Shown: piece by piece, positions 43,100-53,712 of the stretch
How the letters are laid out: each line of letters opens with the position of its first letter
How positions within the stretch are numbered: position 1 is the stretch's first letter
NCBI RefSeq assembly: GCF_027595985.1
Contig: NC_073307.1
Span: forward strand, 47,036,509 to 47,100,508
Length of the DNA: 64,000 nt
Source: Sorex araneus
Taxonomy: Eukaryota; Chordata; Mammalia; Eulipotyphla; Soricidae
Reading direction: 5' to 3'
Notes under the pieces: model-generated
Database searches by the model: none
What the model saw: only the letters and a program-made list of their open reading frames with translations
Told to the model about the DNA's origin: nothing
Program-made: the position numbers and the translations under genes

Positions 43100-43385
43100 A
43101 AGTAGATAATGGGATATTATTGACAACATTTCAGTATCAATATTGAGAACCACAATGCCCAAAAGGAGAGAAAGAGATGCGGGGGGGGGGGGGGGGAAGC
43201 GCCTGCCATAGAGGGTAGGCAGGGGGTGGGGTGGGGTGATGGGAGGGAACCTGGGGACACTGGTGCTAGGAAATGTACACTGTTGTGGGGATGGGTGTTG
43301 GAATACTGTATTACTGAAATCCAGTCATGAGCAGCTTTGTAAGGGTCTATCTCATAGTGATTCAATAAAAAGGTTAAAACAATAA
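43100..43385 (+). repeat. L1 3'-end fragment, sense
   Basis: gagaaagagatg then G17, cgcctgccatagagggtagg, gtgttggaatactgtattac, gagcagctttgtaagggtct, gtgattcaataaaaa. Gives the sense version of the antisense 3' ends elsewhere. Confidence 0.85.
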
Positions 43386-43387
43386 TA

Positions 43388-43620
43388 AAGGAAAGGCAAA
43401 TCAAAATGACAACAAGATATCATGTCATGCCAGTGAGAATGGCATATAATTAAAAGACTGGGCAGTGTGGGGGATGTGGTGAGAAGGGAGCCCCGCCCAC
43501 TGTTGATAGGGATATCATCTGGTTCCGCCTCTATGGCAAACAATGTGGAGATTTCTCAGAGAAGTAAGACTAGAGCTCCCATATGACCCTTTTTGGCATA
43601 TTCTGCCAAAACCTGTGGTT
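43388..43620 (+). repeat. L1 ORF2 fragment, sense
   Basis: ggcaaatcaaaatgacaaca, agatatcatgtcatgccagt, gagaatggcatataattaaa, caatgtggagatttctcaga, agagctcccatatgaccc. Lies downstream of a 3' end, so it belongs to a different insertion. Confidence 0.85.
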
Positions 43621-43621
43621 T

Positions 43622-44140
43622 GTTTCTAAATGAGAAAAAGAGGAGGCTATAAAGGACGCGCAGGCGATACCCAGTCTTGTCCAATGATGGGTTCTGCCAG
43701 GGCACAGCGTGGCTGGCAGCTGGCTCACATCCCCCCTCGGATCAGCAGTTTTACTGTGCTAAACAGAGCTTTGGTTGATTCTTCTCGAGATCAAATAAAA
43801 AGCTTTTTATTTAACCAGTGGAAGGGGGTGTCTTTGGGCTCTGCAAGTGAAACAAAATGGAATTTGTCGAGTTTGTTCAAAGTCTATAGCTTGTTTATTG
43901 ACAAGCTTAAGGACTTTCAAATCTATGGATCCAAAACTGTGAGGACAGGGTCTTGGCAGGCCCATTTAGCTATAAAAAGAGCTGCTCTTACAAAACACTG
44001 TGTGTATTTTCATTGCCATTTTAGACCTTGTAAATAGTCAGAAAAATAGGACTTAGGGCAAGTAGTTGCTACATAATTAGGGTTAAGACACACTTTACCT
44101 GTCTGGAGTTGCATTCCTCTCCATGTATTTATAGAAGGAA
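43622..44140. other. Repeat-free island with A/T-rich muscle-type motifs
   Basis: Unique-looking 500 bp between L1 and SINE blocks. Contains agctataaaaagagctg and tatttaaccag, loosely MEF2/TATA-like. Candidate conserved non-coding element; no coding potential seen. Confidence 0.4.
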
Positions 44141-44604
44141 GCAGCTTTTTTTTTTTTTTTTTTTTTTTTTTTAGCATATGGCTCACCCATGGGATATCTG
44201 GCAAGTCACTGGTGGTTCTTGGGGTGGGATTGGGGGGACATGTGGTGCTGAGGATACAACCCAGAGTTGGCACGAGCAAGGCACATGCGCTACTACTGAG
44301 CCACATCCCAGCCCCTATAAAATGGATTTTTATTTTTATTTTGGTAAAGCAAAGGCATTCTTATTGAAACTATTTAGAAAAATCTGAGGGGAGAGAGGGA
44401 GAAGTGTGTGCTCAAGAGAGAAATAGGCAAGCAAATTAATAGAGAAAAGCAAGTGAGATATATGTTCAAGGGAGACTTTTAGTTTAATAAGAAAAAGACA
44501 TCACACATACTCCTGTGATTCTAGAATGTCTCTAACATGCATGTTCCTTGATCTACCTTATCCTTAGTCATTTCCTTAACCCAGAGAAGTCCTTTATCTT
44601 TTTT

Positions 44605-44778
44605 GTTTTGTTTTTGGGCCACACCTAGTGGTAGTGGTGCTCAGGGCTTACTTCTTTCTCTGTGCTCAAAGATCTTCCTGGCGATGCTTGGAGAGACCAT
44701 GTGGGATGCCAGGATCAATCCTGGGTCAGCCCCATGCAAGGCGAGCTCCTTACCCTCTATACCATCACTCTGGCTCCT
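44605..44778 (-). repeat. SOR-type SINE
   Basis: ttgggccacacctagtggta ... ataccatcactctggctcc. Confidence 0.8.
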
Positions 44779-45264
44779 TGAGCACAGTACACTAAGTTCC
44801 TGTGATTGCAGTCCTTTTCTGCAATCACAGAAACTTGGGCAAGTTCCTTCCTGTCCTGGCCCTGTGACCTAATTTTGTTCTCTGCTGCAAAGTGTTTTCG
44901 CATTTGGCTTTAATGTTCTAGATTTTCTTTGCTCTGTAAGACAAAGAACAAATGTGTTCATTCTTTAAGGCAAAGGCTTCTTAAAACCTTTGTTTTTATT
45001 TGTTTTCCCCTCCAGACCTATCATTTTCATTCCTCAACCTTTCTTTACAAATTTTTAAAAAAATTTATTATTTTTTTTAGCAGAGGACAAGATTAACAGT
45101 AGAATTTCCCAAGATATAATCTATAGACTATATGCCTTTCAGTCCCAGAGGCTTGTAAAATTGCTCTATCTCTGACCTGCTGATTTGGCATCTTCTAGGA
45201 TTAAAGCAAGAATTTACATGCCTAATGATGTGAAATTTGGGGGGGATTTTTGATCCTGGGATTA

Positions 45265-45472
45265 TTTATTTATTTATTTATTTTTGCAGAGTGGCGGTGG
45301 TGCAAGAGGGTGTGAGGCACATGCTGGCAACCCTCAGGGATTACTCCTGATTTTATACTCAGAAATTACTCCTGGCAGTGCTCCAGGGGCTATATGGGAT
45401 GCCTGGAATTGAACCCAGGTCAGTCTTGTGCAGGGCAAGTGCCCTACTTTCTATATTACCTCTCTGGCTCCC
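45265..45472 (-). repeat. SOR-type SINE
   Basis: TTTA tail, about 35 extra nt, then ctggcaaccctcagggatta ... tctatattacctctctggct. Confidence 0.75.
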
Positions 45473-45599
45473 ATGCCCTGGGGATTCTTAAGTACCACTG
45501 GCTGCCTATTTGGGGAATGGTGATAGAAGACAATAAATTCATTTCTTAAAAGAAAAGTTGGCTTTGGTTACTTTTACCACCTCCACTCTCCTTGTTTTG

Positions 45600-45850
45600 T
45601 TGTTGCTTTGACAGGGGCTGTATTACCCTGGGCACAGTGCTCACATTCTTAGTTGCAGTACTTGCCAAGGGTCGCACACTTTCATTACTATGCTTGCACA
45701 TCCATGCTGTGGCATACTAGAGATTGTACACTTTTGTTGTTGTGACACCAGGGAACATAAATAGCACTGTCACTAGGAGGGGCTTGTCATGTGGACGAGG
45801 ACTGACGTGCAACTCACAGCCTTTGCAGTCTCAAGCTATGGCCCTGGGCC
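45600..45850. repeat. Old, internally repetitive repeat
   Basis: cacagtgctcacattcttag, ttgcagtacttgccaagggt, cgcacactttcattactatg, cttgcacatccatgctgtgg. The same phrases occur in the same order as at 28.9-29.1 kb. Confidence 0.5.
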
Positions 45851-45954
45851 TCCTTGGCTTGCTCTTTAGTAATTTCTATATCACTTACCTAGTTTGACAT
45901 GCATGACAGTCTCTTTTGTAATTCAACAAAAAATTAGAAAAAATATGGCTGTTT

Positions 45955-46200
45955 GTGAGTGGCCAAGAAGCCTGGCAGAGATGCTCATACTCAAGAATCA
46001 AATGCACATTAAAATCACAGTATCTGTCGCTTCACACCTGTTAGAATAGCTAATTTCAAAAGATGAGACCATGTAGTTACAAAATGTAAAGAAATTTTAC
46101 AGTATTAATAAATTATCTAAACATAAAATAAATACAGAACTCTTCAGTATTGTTGGTGGAATTGTAAAATGGTACAACCACATCACAAAAAGTTTAGATT
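45955..46200 (+). repeat. L1 ORF2 fragment, sense
   Basis: gaatcaaatgcacattaaaa, cttcacacctgttagaatag, gtattgttggtggaattgta, aaatggtacaaccacatcac. Confidence 0.8.
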
Positions 46201-46220
46201 TTTAAAAAGAGGAGGAGAGG

Positions 46221-46394
46221 GGCTGGAGTTATAGTACAGCGGGTAGGGCATTTTCCTTGCACGAGGCTGATCCAGGTTTGATTCTCAGCATCCCATATGG
46301 TCCTCTGAGCACCGCCAGGAGTAATTCCTGAGTGCAGAGCCAGGAATAACCCCTATGCATCTCTATGTGTGACCCAAAAACCAAAAAAAAAAAA
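46221..46394 (+). repeat. SOR SINE, full length
   Basis: ggctggagttatagtacagc ... gtgacccaaaaaccaaaaaa. Perfect 13-bp duplication agaggaggagagg at 46208-46220 and 46395-46407. Confidence 0.95.
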
Positions 46395-46411
46395 AGAGGA
46401 GGAGAGGTAGT

Positions 46412-46560
46412 CCATGAATGAAGTTTCATGCAGTAACCAGTCTGATCCTCAGTGCCACGTGGACCCCTGAGCATCCTCGGTGCAGCCCTGGAGGCCCCCT
46501 GAGCAGCACTACGGTGACTCGGGTCATCCCCAGCTCCGAAGAGGCTGAGATGCGCTGCAT
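46412..46560 (+). repeat. Extended old SINE subfamily
   Basis: cagtctgatcctcagtgcca, gtgcagccctggaggccccc, tgagcagcactacggtgact. Similar to 32510 and 32805. Confidence 0.4.
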
Positions 46561-46793
46561 CGTTGGACTTCTGCAAACAACCACTGGCCTGGTGGCTGGG
46601 AAACACTGGGAAGGACCCTTTGAACCTCTTGGGCACAGTTTGGGAGTCCCCGAGCCCCACCAGAAGGTGTTAAACACATACTTTGTGATCCAGATAGTGT
46701 CTTCCTAAGGTCTAGTTACCTAGGAAGTTGTAATAGTGAGATAACAGAAAATGGTAAAAATAGTGTTGTGGTCTTGGTGAGGGCAGGGTTTTG

Positions 46794-46797
<4 letters not shown>

Positions 46798-46838
<41 letters not shown>

Positions 46839-46848
46839 TGTGTGTGTG
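46798..46848. repeat. (GT)n microsatellite
   Basis: GT repeat with one TATG interruption, leading into an antisense diverged SINE at about 46870-47005. Confidence 0.93.
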
Positions 46849-47249
46849 GTGGGGGGAGGGAGTGTTGAGGGGGAGTTGTTACATCTGGTATTTCTGTTGG
46901 GAGTCACTCCTAGCAGAGCTGGGACCCCTTAGGTGCTAGTGATAGAACCTGGGGCACCCACAGACAAAGCTGGGCTCCACTCCCATAAACCACCTCCCTG
47001 ACCCTTGGTTCTTGTTTTCCTTTTAGCAGGAGAAAGTAGTTTGGAAGGAGGATTTGGGAATCAGGGCAAAAAAATTGTCTAAGGTTTGAACAGAGAAGTA
47101 AATAGGTTTCATGTTTCTGGAAGACCCCTCTGCTCTGCCACTGTGTGCCTCGCTGGCAGCCTCTTGGGTACTGGCAAAAGGTGGGGGACATTGAGACCCA
47201 AGGAGCCTTAGATTCCATCCACAGAGATGAAAGTCTGCATGTTCTTTTG

Positions 47250-47440
47250 TGTGTTTGTTCGTTTCTACGCCAAAACCAACAACGCTCAGAGGCTGTTCCT
47301 GGCCCAGGGCTGGGGATTGGGAATATCACTCTGGTGGCACTTGGAGAGTGTTCAGGATCAGGGTTTGAATCTCAGCCTCCGGCCGGCAGACTGTGCACTC
47401 CAGCCAGTGCAGCTGTGGGGCTTCAGAAATAGGGCAGAGT
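47250..47440 (-). repeat. SOR-type SINE, diverged
   Basis: ccaacaacgctcagaggctg ... agggtttgaatctcagcctc ... gcagactgtgcactccagcc. Confidence 0.55.
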
Positions 47441-47444
47441 CCAG

Positions 47445-47975
47445 GGGCTGTGCTCTTTGGGTTTAGCTGCTTTTCCCCCACTTTGACCCTGATCCCTGCC
47501 CTAGAGTCTCACTTCCACTCTCCATTTCCCCTGTGGGGTATCACCCTGGCTTGGAGCTTATTTGTAAGGAGGATTGAGAGAGTTTCAGGCCCTCGCTGCT
47601 CTCACTACCCAGACCGTTGGCATTTCTTTGATCATCTGAGCTAGTGTGCTCACCTAAGTCATGAGACTATTCTGGTAGAACCTGTTTTGTTGTTGTTGTT
47701 GCTGTGAACCTCTCTGAGGCTCAGAGTGAAACCCTTTCTGTTCCCCTTTCCAAAAACTGACACACCATCTATTTTCATCAAGTGGCAGACACCCAACTCA
47801 ATGACTTTAGCCAAAGCAGGCTAGGGGGACGGAGGATGTATTAGCTCCAAATCCAAAGTGTCTGTCACTGCTGGGTTGAGTAATGTCACTGGGGCACACG
47901 TTTATCTCTCAGTGCCTCTTTATACTAATTGGCCGGTCTGCTCAGACTGGGGAATGCAGCTCTTATTACTTGCAT
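47445..47975. other. Unique-looking stretch
   Basis: No SINE or L1. A GTT repeat at 47687-47700. No exon recognised. Confidence 0.45.
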
Positions 47976-47988
47976 TATCTCCATCATG

Positions 47989-48192
47989 TCCCTCCCGGAG
48001 AGCCTGGCAAGCTACCGAGACTACCGAGAGTATCCCGCCCACATGACAGAGCCTGGCAAGCTACCAGTGGTGTATTTGATATGCCCAAAACAGTAACAAT
48101 AAATCTCAATGGAGTAACAATGGAGAAATTACTGGTGCCTGCTCGAGCAAATCGATGAACAGCGGGATGACAGTGCTACAGTGCTACAGTGC
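47989..48192 (+). mobile_element. Headless long-body SINE
   Basis: Starts tccctcccggagagcctggc, continues gcaagctaccgag, gatatgcccaaaacagtaac, ttactggtgcctgctcgagc, aaatcgatgaac and ends in three CAGTGCTA units. No tRNA head. Flanks tatctccatcatg (47976-47988) and tatctccattatg (48193-48205) match at 12 of 13 positions. Confidence 0.85.
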
Positions 48193-48264
48193 TATCTCCA
48201 TTATGGCTGCTTGCAAAGGAGGTGCCATCTCTGATCCACGGTCACACTACTCTTTCCAATTTAA

Positions 48265-48470
48265 CACTAATAGTAACAAAACTGCAGCTACTGTTTTGAG
48301 GTTCTTTTAGACACTTTACCTGGATTATCTTATAAAAGATCTTATAAAACCCCAAAAGGAAGAGTATTTCAGTTGTATAGGAAAGCTGGCTGATTGATTA
48401 CAGAATCAGAATTTGAAATTAGACTTTTTGACTCTAGGCCCCAGACATTTGCTTCCAAGGAGAAGGAAGC
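48265..48470 (+). repeat. MIR fossil
   Basis: tttagacactttacctggat, ccccaaaaggaagagtattt and the following tgattacagaatcagaattt follow the MIR order, diverged. Confidence 0.5.
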
Positions 48471-48541
48471 AAAGCCATAAATATTGTACCTATCTCTTAC
48501 TTTTTTACTTCTTTTTCTACATATAAATCTTACTATTATTA

Positions 48542-48690
48542 ATTTTGGTTTTGGGGCCACAATTGACAGTGCTCAGGGCTTACTCCTGGCTCTGTGCTCA
48601 GGGATCACTCCTGGTGGAGCTCTGGGTGATTGAACCTGAGTCTGCCACATGCAAGACAAGTACCTACCCACCAGACTATTACTCTGGCTT
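48542..48690 (-). repeat. SOR-type SINE
   Basis: ttggggccacaattgacagt ... gactattactctggc. Confidence 0.8.
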
Positions 48691-48730
48691 TTTTTTTTAT
48701 CAAAAAAATTTTTTTTGCTACATTAGAGGT

Positions 48731-49022
48731 CTTATAGCCTTGTTCTCCCTCTCGCGGAGAACCTGGCAAGGTACCGAGAGCATCCTGCCTGCATGGCAAA
48801 GCCTGGCAAGCTCTCCGTGGCATATTCAATATGCCAAATACAGTAACAATGATGGGTCTCATTCCCCTTCCCCTTAAAATAGCCTCCAATGAGGCACCAC
48901 TGGGAAGAACTAGTAAAGAGAGGCTGCTAAAATCTTAGGGCTAGGACGAATGGAGATGTTACTGGTGCCTGCTTGATCAAATCAATGATCAACGGGGTGA
49001 CAGTGACACAGTGATACAGTGA
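48731..49022 (+). mobile_element. Headless long-body SINE, long subfamily
   Basis: ctccctctcgcggagaacct ... gatgggtctcattccccttc ... gaggctgctaaaatcttagg ... ttactggtgcctgcttgatc, tail of CAGTGATA units. Carries about 90 nt more than the copy at 47989. Flanks tacattagaggt (48719-48730) and tacactagaggt (49023-49034), 11 of 12. Confidence 0.82.
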
Positions 49023-49164
49023 TACACTAGAGGTATTTAAGGCTCCTGACCCTGTGCTCAGGGATCATTCCTGGCAGGCTTGAGGATCAGGTGGGTACTA
49101 GGGATCAAACCTGGATCAGCTGCCTGCTATCTGGCCCTGGACATGAGTCCCAAAATATACCAGG

Positions 49165-49350
49165 CAGCAGACAAGAGAGATAGTACAGGACTGAGATTCT
49201 TGTCTTGCAGATGGCCGACTTCTCACACCATGTACTGTCCCTGGAGTACCCACAGGAGTGATCCCTGAGCACAGAGTGAGGAGTAAGCCCTGGCACTGCA
49301 GGGTGTGACACCGAAACACACACACACACACACACATACACACACACACA
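49165..49350 (+). repeat. SOR-type SINE with (CA)n tail
   Basis: agacaagagagatagtacag ... ctgcagggtgtgacaccgaa, whose tail is a CA repeat at 49317-49350. Confidence 0.75.
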
Positions 49351-49754
49351 GGCATACAGTGAAAGTAGGAGTGGTGGCCTTCTGGTTTTCTCATCCACTT
49401 CATCTGGGCTTTAAAGCTCTGGAAAGCTCTTTATATAGGGACTGTCTTTTGACTATTGCTCATGTCTTTCTAATCTGGGCTCGTAGCCCAGCTTCCTCTG
49501 TAGCCACTAGTTTAATAGGTGTTTCTTCCCTTTATTCTTCAGAGGGTCTCTGGCTAACATGATGCCCGAACATTACTTTTCATGGCCTTTCATGAATACT
49601 CCTAAGGTGTCAGATTAGATGAGCCTCTTTCCTCATCTAAAATATAAACATCCTTAAATGTTTATATTTACCTTCTTCCATAACTTAGGCTATGAAGCTG
49701 ATAGATGTTTCTCTGTTTAACCTTCTGAAAGAACTTTAAGATGCTGGTTTCTTT

Positions 49755-49905
49755 CTCTTTTGGGGGGTTGGGTGTGGTGTTTTGTGCCACACCCAGAAAT
49801 ACTCAGGGCTACTCTGCAGAGTTGCTCCCAGGAGTGCTCAGGGGTGCAGAACCAGAATCTGTTGCATGCCAGTGGGCGCTTTAACCCCTCTACCTTCTCT
49901 TTGGC
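49755..49905 (-). repeat. SOR-type SINE, diverged
   Basis: tgtgccacacccagaaatac ... gcatgccagtgggcgcttta. Confidence 0.6.
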
Positions 49906-49924
49906 ATAATGATGCTGGTTTTAA

Positions 49925-50310
49925 TGCCCGGGGATAGCACAGTCAGGACTTGCAGGCCTGAGGCCATGAGTTTGGTCCCCAGCACTGCCCCACATCACTG
50001 GTATATGATCTGATGGCACTGCCATTGAGGTTCCTGGTGCCACGACAAATAAACAGTCTTAGGTGTTCAGTAAAGACCAGCACAGAGCCAGGGTACAAAA
50101 TATAGGCAAAAAAACGGCAACTAAAATGTTTGGGATCTTTCCCAAGCACCGCGGCCATGTATATGGCTCCTGGTGAGCATTGCAGCTAACGGTATGCAAG
50201 GTCTGAAACCAGGTGTGAGGGCTCCATCACTGCAGTAAGAACAAAGGGAAGCACCCACCCAACCCTGCCCCCCAGACCCCTGCACCCCGCACACCAAAAC
50301 ATCCACAGTG
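49925..50310. repeat. Old SINE remnants
   Basis: A plus-strand tRNA-type head at 49925-49985 (ggccatgagtttggtcccca) and vaguer fragments to 50310. Boundaries unclear. Confidence 0.35.
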
Positions 50311-50594
50311 AGGCTTCTGCTTAGATCTCTTTCTCACTCACATATTCTGATTGGTTAAAATTAGACTCCAACTACCATTTCTTGTAGTTACTTCCATCTG
50401 ACAGGGATAAAAACATCAGAATAGCTATTCTTTAGTTTCTCTTCTTTTTAGTGGGTGAACACTTAGAGTTGCTTAGGTTTGTGGCTCAGGGGCAGACCAT
50501 GCGTCTCAGTTCAATTTCTAACATAACAAACTCTCTATAACCTCCCAAACACCTAAACAAAAACACTTGATGCATATGACCAGATTTTTTGTTT

Positions 50595-50960
50595 GTTGTT
50601 TGGCTTGGTTTTTCATTTTTCACTTTTAAATTTTATTTTCATAAAGTCGTTCACGATAATCGTTTACATTCAACATTTCAACACCAATCTCACCACCATT
50701 ACACCTTCCAGCCACCATTATTTCTAATTTTCCCATCACCACCCAAGCCTGCCTTATAGACAGATGCTAAATAATTTATTTTGTTATGAATAGTATGAGA
50801 TGTTGTACGGCGTGAATGCCATAAAATCTAACATTTTTTAAATATTTGGGGTCTGGAGGCATCTCTGTGGTGTGCTGCTCTCTTTCGAGCTTCGTTTATG
50901 AGTCTCTAAATCATGGCCATTAATGTGCTTAGATGGCACCCTGAGGCAGTTCTTGGGTGT
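50595..50960 (-). repeat. L1 3' UTR, distal part
   Basis: Antisense from the 3' end (ataaagtcgttcacgataat, caacaccaatctcaccacca) into the UTR unit (ggaggcatctctgtggtgtg, ctgctctctttcgagc). The same unit is seen in sense at 62440-62480. Confidence 0.65.
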
Positions 50961-51460
50961 GGAGCATGGCAAAGGGCACCGGAGCAGATAAGACTCGACC
51001 TTGCAAAGGACCCAGGAGTGAAACCTTGCAAGAGGGAGTATCTGGGCAAAGTTGGCAAGAACAGGGTGTCACACCAGGTGTTCGGCCTTGAGCCTCCCTC
51101 GACCTCTTGGTCACATGCACCCAAGACACAGAAACTGTCATGTACACTTAGCAAGTCATCCTAACCACAACACCTAGCCTTGATTGGCATTGGACTAGGG
51201 CAAAGCCTAGAAGAAAGGGTGATAGGCCGACAATGCTGAACTTTATGTGATTGGACTTTTTTTGTAAGCTGAGACCCTCTATAAAAGATGTGTGTATTTG
51301 GCAATAAAGTGAACAGCCATCAGCTGTACCCGGAGAGAGTTTCTCCAAGCACCTGTCATCTTTCACCTCGTGTCTGCCTGGACCCAATGCATAACGTGTC
51401 CGGGCAACTTGGGAAAAAACTGTTCCCCCAACACTTGGGTGTGACTGCCAGGGAACTGCA
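50961..51460 (+). mobile_element. Candidate solo LTR of an endogenous retrovirus
   Basis: About 500 nt interrupting an L1 3' UTR. It has a promoter-like tgagaccctctataaaagat at 51269-51288 and a poly(A) signal aataaag at 51303-51309 about 20 nt later, followed by a GT/CT-rich region, the usual U3-R-U5 order. I see no gag, pol or env frames nearby, so it would be a solo LTR. Exact ends and target duplication were not resolved. Confidence 0.5.
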
Positions 51461-52030
51461 AGGGTGGGGAGATGGGGGGAGGTTGCCCAGCCCTGATCTG
51501 TGAAGCCTGGAGTTTTCAGTCACTAGTCCTACATACCTGGGTTTTTCAGTGGATTCATTCTCATGCGTGGGGGGGCGGGAGGGCGCTTGGGATGTGCCTG
51601 TGAAGGTCAGCTGTGGACGTGGTGGCGATTAGGTTCTAGAGGTTTGCAGCTGCCGGGGTTCATTTGGGGTAGGAGGAGGGACACACCTACCCCCCTTCAT
51701 GGTGTCCCGGTGAAATCAGCCTGGTGCGGGGTGGAGAGACATCTCTGTGGCGTGCTGCTCTCTTCCGACATTCACTTGTGAGTCTGAACCATGGCTGTTA
51801 ATGAGCTTAAATGGCCTGCTTTTGATCTCTTTTGAGATTTATTTTTGGGTCTCTGAAGCAAGGCCGATAAATGAGCTTGTATAGCTGAGCCAGAGGCGAT
51901 TTGTGGGCATGACTCCCACATACCTAACTTTTGGCCATTTAATTTCTCGGAAAACTTGGTCCCAAGTTGTTGGGGTTCGGCCAGAGGTACAGCAGAAATT
52001 TTGGGGTATCAGGAAGCCTGAAGTCACCAT
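51461..52030 (-). repeat. L1 3' UTR, proximal part
   Basis: Resumes the UTR after the LTR: gaagcctggagttttcagtc, ggtttgcagctgccggggtt, gagacatctctgtggcgtgc, ctgttaatgagcttaaatgg. Contains a second copy of the 50854-50936 unit. The left boundary toward ORF2 is unclear. Confidence 0.55.
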
Positions 52031-52720
52031 TAGGCTGCTGATGCACTTGCCTTACTGGTACAGGTTGACCTGCTGGGTGGCGTCGTACTCCCATGACCAG
52101 ATATTTTTAAATGCCCTATCCTTATTGAAGGACCATTTTTTTTCTCTTGTTCTTCATATCCTCAGAGTTGAGAGAAATCTTTGGCAGGAAGTAATTTTTC
52201 TAAACTTTTGTTATAGATCGTACACTATGCAGGCAGGCATTGATAGAAGCAGAAGAAAGAGAATGACCTGGGCTTGGGTCTCTGCAGAGGCAGTAGCAGG
52301 CAGGACAGGACACTTACTGGCCAGTGATTCTAAGCTCTGGCTCTGTGCTAGCCTTGAGTTTTGTTTGCAGTTGCCTCTCAAGGACCTCAGGGAGACCGGG
52401 ACTGTGCATGGTCTGTATGGGGTAACTTGAGAGTGTTCTGGAAAGGTCTCCTTATCAGGCCAGGCCAGAAAACCTCCTGCTCACCCACTTTCTAAGTTAC
52501 ATTTGTGTGAGGGTGTTGTAAAGATAGTGGAGAAGCTATGCAAAGATAACAGAAAGATAGAAATAAACTATCTAACGTTTTGTTTAAATTTATTTTTTAA
52601 TTTTTAAATAAATATAGACCAATATAAATTAACAGAGGACAGAGAGAAGGTACAGAATCTTCCCCAGTGTCTCTCAAAGTCCACATCTTATTTAAATATA
52701 GGATTATATTAAAAAGAAAG
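52031..52720. other. Unclassified stretch
   Basis: Possibly more L1 at the left end. A 175-codon plus-strand frame crosses 51903-52430 but shows no recognisable domain. No other feature seen. Confidence 0.4.
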
Positions 52721-52723
52721 TCA

Positions 52724-52885
52724 GGGGCCAGAGTGATTATACAATGGGTAGGGGGCTTGCTTTGCATGTGGCTGACCAGAGTTCAATTCCTGGCAGCCCA
52801 TATGATTCCTTGTGCCCACCAGGAGTGATCCCTGAGTGTAGAGCTAGGAGTAAACCCTGAACACCACCAGGAATGGCCCCCAAAT
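52724..52885 (+). repeat. SOR-type SINE
   Basis: ggggccagagtgattataca ... caccaccaggaatggccccc. Confidence 0.82.
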
Positions 52886-53090
52886 GAAAACAGGAAGTTG
52901 GTGTCGGTATGTACTTATGACTGTTCTGTGTCATTTAATCATAGGTATGCAACCACTAGGTCACTTAAATACAGGACTGTTCTATCACACCAAATTCTCC
53001 CTGGAGCCCTGGCTTTATACTTAGCACCTGCCCTCCACGCTATCCCTAACCACAGCCTGCTAATCTGTTCTCTGTCTCTATAATTTTTTT

Positions 53091-53279
53091 GTTTGTTTTT
53101 GGGCCACACCTGGGAGTGCTCAGGACTCTTTCCTGACTCTGCACTCAGGGATCACTTCCGGTGGGGCTCAGGCATCACATGTGGTGCTGGGAATTGAACC
53201 CCCTCTGCCATGTGCAAGGCAAGTGACTTATCCTCTATACTATTGCTCCAGCCCCTTTAAACTTTTTTTGGGGGGGTTG
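53091..53279 (-). repeat. SOR SINE with a 25-nt 5' extension
   Basis: SINE body 53091-53254, then 25 nt (53255-53279, tttaaac, T7, G7, ttg) before the right copy of a perfect 18-bp duplication, tgtctctataattttttt (53073-53090 and 53280-53297). Confidence 0.9.
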
Positions 53280-53484
53280 TGTCTCTATAATTTTTTTATG
53301 CTTATAAATACAGTTACTCAGTAAGTAATCTTTGAAGTGTTTTTTGGCAATACAATACCTTCAATAATTCATAATCCCTATGAACTATTGTAGTATGTCA
53401 ATAGTTCACTTGTTTTTATTTTTGAGTAGTTAGTGCTTTAGGTGTACCATAGTTTTGTTTTGTTTTTAAAAGCCATTTATTATT

Positions 53485-53665
53485 GGGGCTGGAGAGATAA
53501 TACAATGGGCAGGGCATTTGCCTTGCATGCAACCAACTCAGGTTCGTTCCCCAGAATCCCATATGGTTCCCCGAACATGGCCAGGACTAATTTCTGAGTG
53601 CAGAGCCAGGAGAAACCTCTGCACATTTCTAGGTGTAACCCCCCCAAAGCCAAAACAACACAACA
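53485..53665 (+). repeat. SOR SINE, full length
   Basis: ggggctggagagataataca ... ttctaggtgtaacccccccaa. Confidence 0.88.
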
Positions 53666-53712
53666 ACGACAAAATCAGTCATTATTTAAATTCATTCATT
53701 AAAAAAATATTT

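Noticed and set aside
51903..52430. 175-codon plus-strand open frame
   Set aside because: It starts inside antisense L1 3' UTR and shows no reverse transcriptase, retroviral or host motif.
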